From positions 1 through 32,055 of the forward strand of contig CBFDCQ010000035.1 in NCBI GenBank assembly GCA_965603355.1: DNA of 32,055 nt, written 5' to 3'. Under the pieces are notes generated by a model. The model did no database searches. It saw nothing but the letters and a program-made list of their open reading frames with translations, and was not told where the DNA came from. A program made the position numbers and the translations under genes. Below are positions 25,535 through 32,000 of the stretch, in pieces (within the stretch, counting starts at the first letter, position 1; each line of letters starts with the position of its first letter). This stretch comes from CBFDCQ01 sp965603355 (GTDB taxonomy: Bacteria; Hydrogenedentota; CAZGCA01; CBFDCQ01).

Positions 25535-26905
25535 ATGGCGACGAAGCTGGCTGCAGGAATCATCCCGGTCGATCGCGTCCCTCCGCATAACGTAGACGCG
25601 GAACGTTCGGTGCTGGGCGCGATGCTTCTGGACGCGGAGGCTATCCCGCGCGTTATTGAACTGTTGGACGAGGACGCGTTCTATAAAGGCGCACACAGGC
25701 AGATATACAGGGCAATCCTGACTCTTTTCGACCGAAACGAGGGTGTTGATATATTGACCACGGTTGAGATGCTGCGAAAGCAGGGCGGCATTGAATCCGT
25801 GGGTGGCGCCTCGTACCTGGCCGAGCTTCTCGATGCTGTCCCAACCTCGGCGAACGTGGAATATTACGCCAGAATCATTCGCGAGAAGGCGATTTTACGC
25901 AGCCTGATCGGCGCATGTACGCATGTCATCACTGAGGCGTATGAGGAGACCGGCGAACCCGACGATCTGCTCGATAATGCCGAACAACGCATCTTCGATA
26001 TCGCGGAAAATAAGTTGTCTGCACCGGTAGTTCCCGTGAAGGACTTGCTCGTGCAGAGTATGGAAAGACTGGAGAGTATCGCCAGGGACCGCACAGGCGT
26101 TACAGGTATACCGACCGGATTCAACGATCTTGACCGCATATTATCGGGTCTTCAGAACTCCGAACTTATCATAGTCGCCGGTCGGACAGCGATGGGAAAG
26201 ACGAGTTTCGCCCTGAATATCGCCGAGCACGTCGGGATTAAGAAGCAGCTTCACGTCGCCATATTCAGCCTGGAAATGTCGAAAGAGCAGGTTGTGCAGC
26301 GGCTCCTTTGTTCGGAAGGAAGGGTCAACTGGCATCATCTGCGCACCGGTTACCTTGCGCAGGAGGAGTTCGCCAAACTGCCGATGGCAGCCGACCGGTT
26401 GTCCCGCGCTCCAATCTACATTGATGATACACCTTCGGTCTCGATTCTGGAGATAAAGGCAAAAGCCCGCCGACTCAAGGCTGCGGGCAAGCTTGATCTT
26501 GTCATCGTGGACTACATTCAGCTCGTCCACGGCCGAGGTCGAACGGAGACGCGCCAGCAGGAGGTTGCCGAGATATCGCGTTCCCTGAAAGCTATGGCCC
26601 GTGAACTCACCGTACCGGTCATCGGCTTGTCGCAGCTGTCGCGCGAGGTTGATAAACGCGAGGACCGTCAACCGCGCCTCTCAGACTTGCGCGAATCCGG
26701 TTCGATAGAACAGGATGCCGACGTCGTGCTCATGCTTTACAGACAGTGGGAGTATACTCGCAGGGATGAGAAGGACGAGGATAAGCGCAAGGCAAGCGTC
26801 AGCGTGGCGAAACAGCGTAACGGACCGACGGGAACCGTTGACCTGATCTTTGAGATGGAGTATTCGCGGTTCGAGAACGCCGAGACGGTTCGGGAGGAGT
26901 TTTGA
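25535..26905 (+). CDS. dnaB: Replicative DNA helicase DnaB
   Basis: Hexameric helicase that unwinds DNA at the replication fork. 456 residues, no intein. The N-terminal domain (about 15-120) starts PPHNVDAERSVLGAMLLD. The RecA-like domain (about 175-456) has the Walker A GRTAMGKTS (usual form GRPSMGKT), IFSLEMSKEQ, the Walker B region LDLVIVDYIQL, GLSQLSREVDKREDRQPRLSDLRESGSIEQDADVV, and a C-terminal KQRNGPTG element. The end overlaps the TTG start of mlaE by 4 bases, so the helicase and lipid transporter genes appear co-transcribed. Confidence 0.96.
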   Translation: MATKLAAGIIPVDRVPPHNVDAERSVLGAMLLDAEAIPRVIELLDEDAFYKGAHRQIYRAILTLFDRNEGVDILTTVEMLRKQGGIESVGGASYLAELLDAVPTSANVEYYARIIREKAILRSLIGACTHVITEAYEETGEPDDLLDNAEQRIFDIAENKLSAPVVPVKDLLVQSMERLESIARDRTGVTGIPTGFNDLDRILSGLQNSELIIVAGRTAMGKTSFALNIAEHVGIKKQLHVAIFSLEMSKEQVVQRLLCSEGRVNWHHLRTGYLAQEEFAKLPMAADRLSRAPIYIDDTPSVSILEIKAKARRLKAAGKLDLVIVDYIQLVHGRGRTETRQQEVAEISRSLKAMARELTVPVIGLSQLSREVDKREDRQPRLSDLRESGSIEQDADVVLMLYRQWEYTRRDEKDEDKRKASVSVAKQRNGPTGTVDLIFEMEYSRFENAETVREEF

Positions 26906-27687
26906 CTACTTTTCTGGCAGGTTTGGGGGCGACCTGGCTCAACACGCTGCAAAGAACCGGTGAGATCTGGCTGCTCATTGTCCGAACCGTGTCCTGTTTG
27001 AAGCGGGCATACGCCAACCGTCACATCGTCATCCAACAGATGGTGGAGATAGGGGTGAACACCCTGCCCATGGTGGCCATAATGGCGGTGTTCACCGGCA
27101 TGGTTCTGGCTGTCCAAACGGGCCATCAGGCGGTCAGGTTTAGTCTCGAGGGTACGGTCGGCCCGTTAGTTGGGCTCTCGCTGACGCGCGAGCTGGGCCC
27201 CGTGCTTACGGGCGTAATCGTAGCCGGGCGGGTCGGCGCAGCGATAGCAGCTCAGGTGGGCACGATGAAGGTCACAGAACAGATCGACGCCCTCGAAACG
27301 CTGGCTACGGACCCGGTAGAGTATCTGGTAATGCCGAGATTCCTGGCAGCGATAGTGATGTTGCCGATCCTGACCATTTGTGCGGACGCGATCGGTATCG
27401 CCGGCGGATTTGTCATAGCGATCACCACGCTTAACCTTGAAGGAGATGCCTACATCCACGGGACGTTTGCGGCCCTTCAGATCTCGGATATAATGGGAGG
27501 GCTTGTCAAGGCGGCATTCTTCGGGATGCTCATAGCGATTATTGGTTGTCACTTTGGCCTGACTACTACGGGAGGCGCTGAAGGGGTAGGGAAGTCCACG
27601 ACCCGTGCAGTCGTATTATCGTTGATGTTGATTCTTGTCAGTGACTTCTTCCTGACGTTGCTGATACTCGGTGGAAGACTGGTATGA
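26902..27687 (+). CDS. mlaE: MlaE-family lipid transport ABC permease
   Basis: 261 residues with about five hydrophobic membrane segments. It carries the MlaE hallmark sequence around TRELGPVLTGVIVAGRVGAAIAAQVGTMKVTEQIDAL (about residues 93-130), then YLVMPRFLAAIVMLPILT. MlaE is the inner-membrane permease of systems that move phospholipids between inner and outer membranes. It starts at TTG 26902 within the dnaB stop (TTGA), with GGGAGGAG upstream. mlaF overlaps its stop by 4 bases. The MCE substrate-binding protein (MlaD) that normally follows is not in this window. The presence of this gene argues for an outer membrane. Confidence 0.93.
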   Translation: MTTFLAGLGATWLNTLQRTGEIWLLIVRTVSCLKRAYANRHIVIQQMVEIGVNTLPMVAIMAVFTGMVLAVQTGHQAVRFSLEGTVGPLVGLSLTRELGPVLTGVIVAGRVGAAIAAQVGTMKVTEQIDALETLATDPVEYLVMPRFLAAIVMLPILTICADAIGIAGGFVIAITTLNLEGDAYIHGTFAALQISDIMGGLVKAAFFGMLIAIIGCHFGLTTTGGAEGVGKSTTRAVVLSLMLILVSDFFLTLLILGGRLV

Positions 27688-28424
27688 TAGAGATCCGTGG
27701 CGTTCACAAGAGCTTCGACGGCAATCACGTGCTGCGCGGCCTCGACCTCCACGTCGAACAGGGCGAGACGATGGTCGTCATCGGTCGAAGCGGCGGCGGT
27801 AAGAGCGTGCTCCTTAAGCATATCATTGGGCTGATGAAACCGGACGAGGGAAGCGTAGTGGTCGCGGAAAACGAGATTTCGTCGATTGACAAGCGCGACT
27901 TGAACGAACTGCGCAGAATGTTCGGAATGGTTTTTCAAGCGGCGGCCCTTTTCGACTCGCTGACCGTCGCCGAGAACGTCGGTTTCGGGCTGCGCAGACT
28001 TACAGGCATGAACGACCGCGAGATCGCCTCGAAAGTGGCTGAGAAGCTTGAACTCGTCGGCCTTGGAGGCATCGAATCGCTGCGTCCCGCCGAGCTCAGC
28101 GGCGGTATGAGGAAACGTGTTGGTCTCGCACGGGCTTTGGCCATGGATCCTCAGATCGTGCTGTATGACGAGCCGACCACCGGCGTTGACCCGATACTCG
28201 CTGCTTCGATTAATAAGCTGGTCCGCGACTTGAACACAAGGCTCGGCGTCACGTCCGTCGTGGTAACTCATGATATGGCCAGCGCCAACACGGTCGGCGA
28301 CCGGGTGGCGATGTTGTACCAGGGCGTGATCCGCTGCGTGGGCACACCCGAGGAGATGCAGAGGAGCGATGACGCGGTTGTTCAGCAGTTCATCAGAGGA
28401 AGCGCGGAAGGACCGATAGAGTAG
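27684..28424 (+). CDS. mlaF: MlaF-family lipid transport ABC ATPase
   Basis: 246 residues. Walker A is GRSGGGKS near residue 35, the Q-loop region VFQAAALFDSLTVAENV, the signature LSGGMRKRVGLARAL, the Walker B IVLYDEPTTGVDP and the switch His in VVTHDM. The signature LSGGM and the FDSLTV segment are typical of MlaF/Ttg2A. It powers the MlaE permease encoded just upstream; ATG 27684 overlaps the mlaE stop (ATGA). dapA follows after 13 bases, so the cluster continues into lysine/peptidoglycan precursor genes rather than into mlaD. Confidence 0.93.
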   Translation: MIEIRGVHKSFDGNHVLRGLDLHVEQGETMVVIGRSGGGKSVLLKHIIGLMKPDEGSVVVAENEISSIDKRDLNELRRMFGMVFQAAALFDSLTVAENVGFGLRRLTGMNDREIASKVAEKLELVGLGGIESLRPAELSGGMRKRVGLARALAMDPQIVLYDEPTTGVDPILAASINKLVRDLNTRLGVTSVVVTHDMASANTVGDRVAMLYQGVIRCVGTPEEMQRSDDAVVQQFIRGSAEGPIE

Positions 28425-28437
28425 GGAGGTGGCACAT

Positions 28438-29310
28438 ATGTTTGAAGGATCGATGGTCGCCATTGTCACGCCGTTCACAGAGGACGGACAGATAGATAAA
28501 GAGAGGATCGGACAGCTCATAGAGTTTCACATCAGTAAGGGCACGGACGTGATCGTGCCGTGCGGGTGCACAGGAGAGGCGGCCACGTTAACTCACGACG
28601 AACACAAGGATATAGTCCGATACGTGGTCGAGAAGGTGGCGGGACGACTCAAGGTGATAGCCGGTACGGGGTCAAACAGCACCGCCGAAGCGCTCGGTCT
28701 GACCCAGTGCGCGAAAGAGGTCGGCGCCGACGGCGCGCTCATGATCACCCCTTATTACAATAAGCCCACACCGGCCGGCATGTATGAACATTACAGGACA
28801 ATAGCCGAGAAGGTGGACATTCCCATAGTGCTCTACAACGTGCCGTCGCGTACGGGGAGAAGCATGTTGCCGGAAACCGTCGCCAAACTGTATAAGATAG
28901 ACAACGTGGTCGCGATAAAGGAGGCCAGCGGCAGCATGGATCAGGTCAGTAACATACTGAACCTGTGCGATATCACGGTTCTCTCCGGCGACGACTCGAT
29001 GACCTTGCCCATCTTGTCGCTCGGCGGGAGAGGCGTCATCAGTGTTGTGGCCAATGTCGTACCGGATCTGATGGCGGACCTCGTGCATAGCTTTATGAAC
29101 GGTGATACCGAAAAAGCCATGCAGGTTCACCGACGTCTGTTCCCTCTGTGCAAGGCGTTGTTCTATGAGACGAACCCGATACCGGTCAAGAGGGCTTTGA
29201 GCCTGATGGGTATGATCGAGAACGAACTGCGGCTTCCGCTCGTTCGGATGTCAGAACAGAATGAGGCCAGGCTCAAGAAGGCCCTGCAGGATTTCGGGCT
29301 GATTGGCTGA
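28438..29310 (+). CDS. dapA: 4-hydroxy-tetrahydrodipicolinate synthase
   Basis: Condenses pyruvate with aspartate semialdehyde in the lysine/diaminopimelate pathway. 290 residues from ATG 28438 (MFEGSMVAIVTPFTEDG). GGAGGT at 28425-28430 is 7 bases before this ATG, so the in-frame GTG at 28429 is rejected. The Schiff-base lysine is Lys161 in VAIKEASGSMDQ, the same number as in E. coli. Other motifs are GCTGEAATLTHDEHKD, the catalytic tyrosine in YNVPSRTG, and GDDSMTLPILSLGGRGVISV. dapB, the next enzyme in the pathway, follows after 105 bases. Confidence 0.96.
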   Translation: MFEGSMVAIVTPFTEDGQIDKERIGQLIEFHISKGTDVIVPCGCTGEAATLTHDEHKDIVRYVVEKVAGRLKVIAGTGSNSTAEALGLTQCAKEVGADGALMITPYYNKPTPAGMYEHYRTIAEKVDIPIVLYNVPSRTGRSMLPETVAKLYKIDNVVAIKEASGSMDQVSNILNLCDITVLSGDDSMTLPILSLGGRGVISVVANVVPDLMADLVHSFMNGDTEKAMQVHRRLFPLCKALFYETNPIPVKRALSLMGMIENELRLPLVRMSEQNEARLKKALQDFGLIG

Positions 29311-29348
29311 ACCTGGTTCGTGTCCGTCATCGAAAGAAGGAGGAACCT

Positions 29349-29376
29349 GTAGGGGCCGTTTGCGAACCGCCCCCAC
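29349..29376. repeat. Imperfect palindrome between dapA and dapB
   Basis: Two 12-base arms, GTAGGGGCCGTT and AACCGCCCCCAC, flank TGCG and pair at 10 of 12 positions. Short GTAGGGGC...GCCCC(T)AC palindromes of this form occur as dispersed repeats in many bacterial genomes, so this may be a degenerate copy. It could also form an RNA hairpin in the dapA-dapB message. No T-run follows, so it is not a standard terminator. Confidence 0.5.
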
Positions 29377-29415
29377 TCAGTACCGCAAGAAGAGGTGCTC
29401 GGAGAGGAAAGCGCC

Positions 29416-30228
29416 ATGGCTCAAGAGCAGATAAAGATTTGTATCGCGGGTGCGTGCGGTCGTATGGGACAGCGGTTGCTTGCCCTTGCCGCCGCTGACG
29501 AGACGTTTGTCATTACCGGCGCGGTCGAGCGCGCGGATCATCCATCCGTCGGACAGGATATCTGCGCGACGATAGGACTGAAAGCCCCGCTGGTCGTGAC
29601 ATCCAACGTGACGGAGTGTATCGCGAACTGCGATGTCATGACCGATTTCACAACGCCTGAGGCTACGCTTGTGCATCTCGATGCCGCCGTTAAAGCGCAG
29701 AAGGCTATGGTTATCGGCACTACCGGGATCACGGACGACCAGAGGACGAAGCTGCAGGATATGGCGGCGCGCATACCTGCCGTCGTCGCCGCCAACATGA
29801 GTCTTGGCGTGAACGCGCTCTTTGCCCTCACAGACTCCGCCGCGCAGATGCTCGGGGAGGATTTCGACCTCGAGATCGTCGAGGCGCACCACAGACTCAA
29901 GAAAGACGCGCCAAGCGGTACAGCCAGGCGCCTCGCGGAAATCCTCGCGGAAAGACGCGGGCTGAAAACAAGCGACGATCTGCGGCACGGTCGAGAGGGT
30001 ATCATAGGCGCACGTCCGGCGGATGAGATAGGGGTCCATGCGGTGCGCGGCGGCGATATTGTCGGAGAGCACACAGTGGTTTTCGCCGGATTAGGCGAGC
30101 GGATCGAGCTGACCCACCGCGCGCACTCACGCGATACCTTCGTCCGAGGCGCTCTCGTGGCGGCAAAGTTCGTTGTGAAGCAGAAACCTGGTGTTTACAA
30201 TATGCAACAGGTCCTCGGCATCAAGTAG
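29416..30228 (+). CDS. dapB: 4-hydroxy-tetrahydrodipicolinate reductase
   Basis: Reduces the DapA product with NAD(P)H in the lysine/diaminopimelate pathway. 270 residues from ATG 29416; GGAGAGG lies 8 bases upstream, and the in-frame ATG-like start at 29395 would include that site. Motifs: the Rossmann loop IAGACGRMGQRL near the N-terminus, VIGTTG, AANMSLGVN, and the catalytic EAHHRLKKDAPSGTA. It ends with AAKFVVKQKPGVYNMQQVLG, the usual DapB terminus. It is the last gene of the core block; the following 1.8 kb is accessory. Confidence 0.96.
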   Translation: MAQEQIKICIAGACGRMGQRLLALAAADETFVITGAVERADHPSVGQDICATIGLKAPLVVTSNVTECIANCDVMTDFTTPEATLVHLDAAVKAQKAMVIGTTGITDDQRTKLQDMAARIPAVVAANMSLGVNALFALTDSAAQMLGEDFDLEIVEAHHRLKKDAPSGTARRLAEILAERRGLKTSDDLRHGREGIIGARPADEIGVHAVRGGDIVGEHTVVFAGLGERIELTHRAHSRDTFVRGALVAAKFVVKQKPGVYNMQQVLGIK

Positions 30229-30237
30229 ATCCCGGCT

Positions 30238-30256
30238 CGGCAGCCCCGGGCTGCCG
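30238..30256 (+). terminator. GC-rich hairpin just after dapB
   Basis: CGGCAGCCC, one C, then GGGCTGCCG: a perfect palindrome 10 bases after the dapB stop, able to form a 7-bp stem with a 5-base loop. No T-run follows, so it may be a weak terminator, an mRNA 3' stabiliser or a dispersed palindrome. Confidence 0.4.
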
Positions 30257-30316
30257 CAGCAACTCATATTGACTCTGATGCGACTACATAAAGTACGCTA
30301 TTGCAGTATCTTATAG

Positions 30317-30598
30317 CGGTTACGTCATAACTCACTTGAGCCTAATCGGCACACCGGTCTCCGCGTACTTCATGAGATCTGGTGGGAGGTTGCCACGCTC
30401 ACGACAGTTGCTTACGGAGATCTGACTCCGGTCACCCCAATGGGAAAACTCGTGGATTCCTTTTTTGCGATTCTCGGAACAGCGATGTTAGCAGTGCCGA
30501 CCGGGATACTTGGAGCTGGATTCCAGGATGTGATCCAAAAAGAACGATGGAAGCCGGCGGACTATCCACACTGTGGACGACAGATTTCCGATCAGTAG
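30317..30598 (+). pseudogene. 3' remnant of a voltage-gated-type potassium channel
   Basis: The + frame read from 30317 to the TAG at 30596-30598 contains a pore segment WWEVATLTTVAYGDLTPVTP (from 30380). It is followed by a hydrophobic helix MGKLVDSFFAILGTAMLAVP and TGILGAGFQDVI, then a hydrophilic tail ending PHCGRQISDQ. This is the pore helix, selectivity filter and last transmembrane helix of the six-helix bacterial potassium channel family. No start codon fits: an in-frame TAG lies at 30314-30316, and nothing upstream resembles the voltage-sensing helices. The filter reads TVAYGD instead of TVGYGD, and the tail has PHCG where CPHCG is usual; both fit relaxed selection. I infer a truncated, non-functional fragment. 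The alternative, a very short pore-only protein, lacks a start and first helix. Confidence 0.75.
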
Positions 30599-30904
30599 TG
30601 GCTTTCGGCAGCAGCGCTCGTTGGAGCGGTAGAGGGCAGGATTCGCCCTCGATTTTTCCCTTGACAAAGCGAAATATTCGGAGTGCATTTCGTAGTAGAG
30701 ACTCGAACTGAGTCGAGCTAGGCGCATAGCAAAGAATAATGAAGCGCGCAGCGCTTTACATAACATACCAGTGCGCAGTAGACGACCGGAGCTCGGGTCT
30801 CTTTTCTTTTGGCTCGAAGTATCGATACCGGTCAAGTTGCCCGCTCCGGCCAGCCTGCTGACGGACACACCTCTACAGCGGGCTACTGGGGAATTAAAAG
30901 GTGG
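30599..30904. other. Non-coding stretch between the channel remnant and the tRNA-Leu fragment
   Basis: Open frames here (the longest is on the minus strand, overlapping the channel remnant) show no family resemblance. The stretch holds the terminator at 30632-30657, then TTGACA at 30661-30666 without an acceptable -10, and a small GACTC/GAGTC inverted repeat near 30703. Base composition looks less GC-rich than the core genes. I see no gene. Confidence 0.4.
30632..30657 (+). terminator. Intrinsic terminator downstream of the channel remnant
   Basis: GAGGGC (30632-30637), loop AGGATTC, GCCCTC (30645-30650), then GATTTTT. A 6-bp GC-rich stem plus a run of five T on the + strand is a good Rho-independent terminator. 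It begins 34 bases after the channel remnant's stop and would also end transcripts reading through from dapB. Confidence 0.7.
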
Positions 30905-30926
30905 TTGGTGCCGGGAGGGGAATTTG
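30905..30926 (-). repeat. Orphan tRNA-Leu 3' fragment (candidate attachment site)
   Basis: TTGGTGCCGGGAGGGG then A, then ATTTG. The intact tRNA-Leu gene has the same sequence with one G for A. The match covers the encoded CCA, discriminator, 3' acceptor strand and 3' T-arm strand, then stops inside the T-loop. Similarity continues weakly outside the tRNA (AAAAG at 30896-30900, also present before the intact copy), so both copies retain a short T-run just after the tRNA 3' end on the minus strand. Confidence 0.7.
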
Positions 30927-30974
30927 GAATTCTGTCGAAGGCCACCAAGGACTTACGCCGATTCACTGACGATA

Positions 30975-30989
30975 CTCTGACATTCAGAG
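30975..30989 (-). terminator. Small hairpin directly after the hicA-like stop
   Basis: On the minus strand CTCTGA-ATG-TCAGAG follows the stop codon at once: a perfect 6-bp stem with a 3-base loop. There is no T-run, so termination is only a possibility; it may instead protect the mRNA 3' end. Confidence 0.3.
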
Positions 30990-31241
30990 CTACTTCTTGT
31001 AGAATTCTTCGTTGGAAATGCCATCCTCTTCAGCCAGACCGAATTTGCGGCGTATTGCATTCACATAATCGCGCTCGACATCGTCATTCCCATCGGTGAA
31101 AGGAATAGGGCATCTGACACCGCTGTCGTTTTCAAATCGTGGATGCTTGCCACCCGGTCCATATCCTATTCCATACCGACGTAGAATCTTTTTCAGGTCA
31201 CGGAACTTGATAATTCGCGGCGACTTCTTCTTGGCGGCCAT
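30990..31241 (-). CDS. HicA-like toxin (putative mRNA interferase)
   Basis: 83 residues. The pattern FRDLKKILRRYGI, then GPGGKHPRFEN, then RCPIPFTDGNDDVERDYVNAIRRKFGL follows the HicA double-stranded-RNA-binding-like fold: a helix, a GxKH turn with candidate catalytic His33, beta strands ending in a PIP motif, and a helix binding the next residues. HicA proteins are usually about 60 residues; the lysine-rich start and the C-terminal GISNEEFYKK extend it. The ATG lies 1 base after the stop of the upstream partner, so translation is likely coupled. In characterised systems HicA cleaves mRNA and is blocked by HicB. Activity here is inferred from weak motif resemblance, and the gene could instead be an uncharacterised HicA relative. 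Confidence 0.65.
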   Translation of the reverse strand: MAAKKKSPRIIKFRDLKKILRRYGIGYGPGGKHPRFENDSGVRCPIPFTDGNDDVERDYVNAIRRKFGLAEEDGISNEEFYKK

Positions 31242-31242
31242 G

Positions 31243-31581
31243 TCACGCGGTAGCTTCCGCGTATTCGACGCCTTTCAAGGACGGCCCCTTGATATGGCGC
31301 TTCCTGACAGTTTGTGGCGGGACGTATGGCTCAGCTTCATAGAGCATACGCCAGTACTTGCTGGGAGCGGGTTGGAAAATCTTTTCGAGCTTGCCCTCGT
31401 CACTCGCGGCCTCGAATTGATCCTGTACAAGTTCTTTGAGCAACAGAAGTGCCTTGCGATTCGTGCTCTCTACGGCGACAATATCCAACTCAAGACAGTG
31501 CGCTACCACGCGACCTGGATTGTCTTCCGAAGGATAAAGCAAGAAATGCAGGCTGAGCGCACCATTGCCTCCCCTTGCCAT
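31243..31581 (-). CDS. HicB-like antitoxin
   Basis: 112 residues. The segment GRVVAHCLELDIVAVESTNRKALLLLKELVQ (about 23-53) resembles the HicB partial RNase H fold, which usually reads like VAHCLELDIVAEGDTxEEAL. The C-terminal part shows no clear helix-turn-helix or ribbon-helix-helix domain, so autoregulation by DNA binding is uncertain. It is translated first, from AAGGAGG (minus strand, at 31590-31596) 8 bases before the ATG, and the HicA-like gene follows after 1 base. Antitoxin-first order occurs in part of the HicAB family. The pair is on the opposite strand to every core gene and lies inside the tRNA-Leu direct repeats. Function is inferred from the pairing and the N-terminal motif. 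Confidence 0.62.
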   Translation of the reverse strand: MARGGNGALSLHFLLYPSEDNPGRVVAHCLELDIVAVESTNRKALLLLKELVQDQFEAASDEGKLEKIFQPAPSKYWRMLYEAEPYVPPQTVRKRHIKGPSLKGVEYAEATA

Positions 31582-31658
31582 GGTGTTGTCCTCCTTCTTC
31601 TAACCCGACGTTTGAAGATTGACCTCTTGGTCGCCCACAGCCCGACAGCCTCACATTT

Positions 31659-31688
31659 AGTATAGCAGACCTGGGCACAATTAGGCAA
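31659..31688 (-). promoter_or_regulatory. Extended -10 promoter of the hicB-hicA-like pair
   Basis: On the minus strand TTGCCT (31683-31688), an 18-base spacer, then TATACT (31659-31664) with TG one base upstream of it (31666-31667). It leaves a leader of roughly 70 bases to the HicB-like ATG. The rest of the 265-base gap (31582-31846) holds the ribosome binding site and nothing else I recognise. Confidence 0.65.
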
Positions 31689-31846
31689 AGTTTCTTGCGC
31701 CCTATGTTCAAGCCACTGCGTGGTAACCACTTACAAACCCGAACAGGGGCTTGACAAAGTCTGCCTCAACGTGTGGATCGTCACCCTACCATCCAGGCTG
31801 GCCTTTTCCTTGCATCGTTCGCGACTTGCGGACGTAAAAAGACGAT

Positions 31847-31933
31847 TGGTGCCGGGAGGGGGATTTGAACCCCCACACCCTTTCGGGCACTAGCCCCTCA
31901 AGCTAGCGTGTCTGCCAATTCCACCATCCCGGC
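31847..31933 (-). tRNA. tRNA-Leu (anticodon GAG)
   Basis: 87 bases on the minus strand, including encoded CCA. It folds as a type II tRNA. The acceptor GCCGGGA pairs with TCCCGGC. The D-arm reads GGTGGAATTGGCAGACAC, as in leucine tRNAs. The anticodon stem CTAGC/GCTAG encloses loop TTGAGGG with anticodon GAG, reading CUC and CUU. The variable arm is CCC-GAAA-GGG, and the T-arm is GGGGG-TTCAAAT-CCCCC. The discriminator is A, as required by leucyl-tRNA synthetase. A T-run (CTTTTTAC) follows the 3' end within about ten bases and may terminate transcription. Confidence 0.97.
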
Positions 31934-31956
31934 TCGGAAGGCTTTTTCGGAACCAT

Positions 31957-31985
31957 ATTGTATCCCATTGGGTCAGCCATGTCAA
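31957..31985 (-). promoter_or_regulatory. Promoter of tRNA-Leu
   Basis: Minus strand TTGACA (31980-31985), 17-base spacer, TACAAT (31957-31962), ending 23 bases before the tRNA 5' end. A strong housekeeping-type promoter suited to a stable RNA gene. Confidence 0.85.
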
Positions 31986-32000
31986 TCCGAAAACGCGCAA

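Larger units (their letters stand above)
30905..31867. mobile_element. Possible tRNA-Leu islet: remnant integrated segment carrying a HicAB-like pair
   Basis: The segment is bracketed by direct repeats of the tRNA-Leu 3' end: a partial copy at 30905-30926 and the copy inside the intact tRNA at 31846-31867, offset 941 bases and matching at 21 of 22 positions. The intact gene lies at one end and an orphan 3' fragment, including the CCA-encoding triplet, at the other. That is the arrangement left when a tyrosine or serine recombinase integrates an element into a tRNA 3' end. The only cargo is the minus-strand hicB-like/hicA-like pair. No integrase is present, so it is either a deletion remnant or moved in trans. 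A simpler alternative is decay of a duplicated tRNA-Leu gene. Confidence 0.5.

Noticed and set aside
30269..30291. TTGACT as a -35 for a promoter after dapB
   Set aside because: No acceptable -10 at 16-18 bases.
30488..30868. 126-residue minus-strand open frame over the channel remnant
   Set aside because: No recognisable domain, overlaps the channel pore sequence and the terminator, and has no ribosome binding site.
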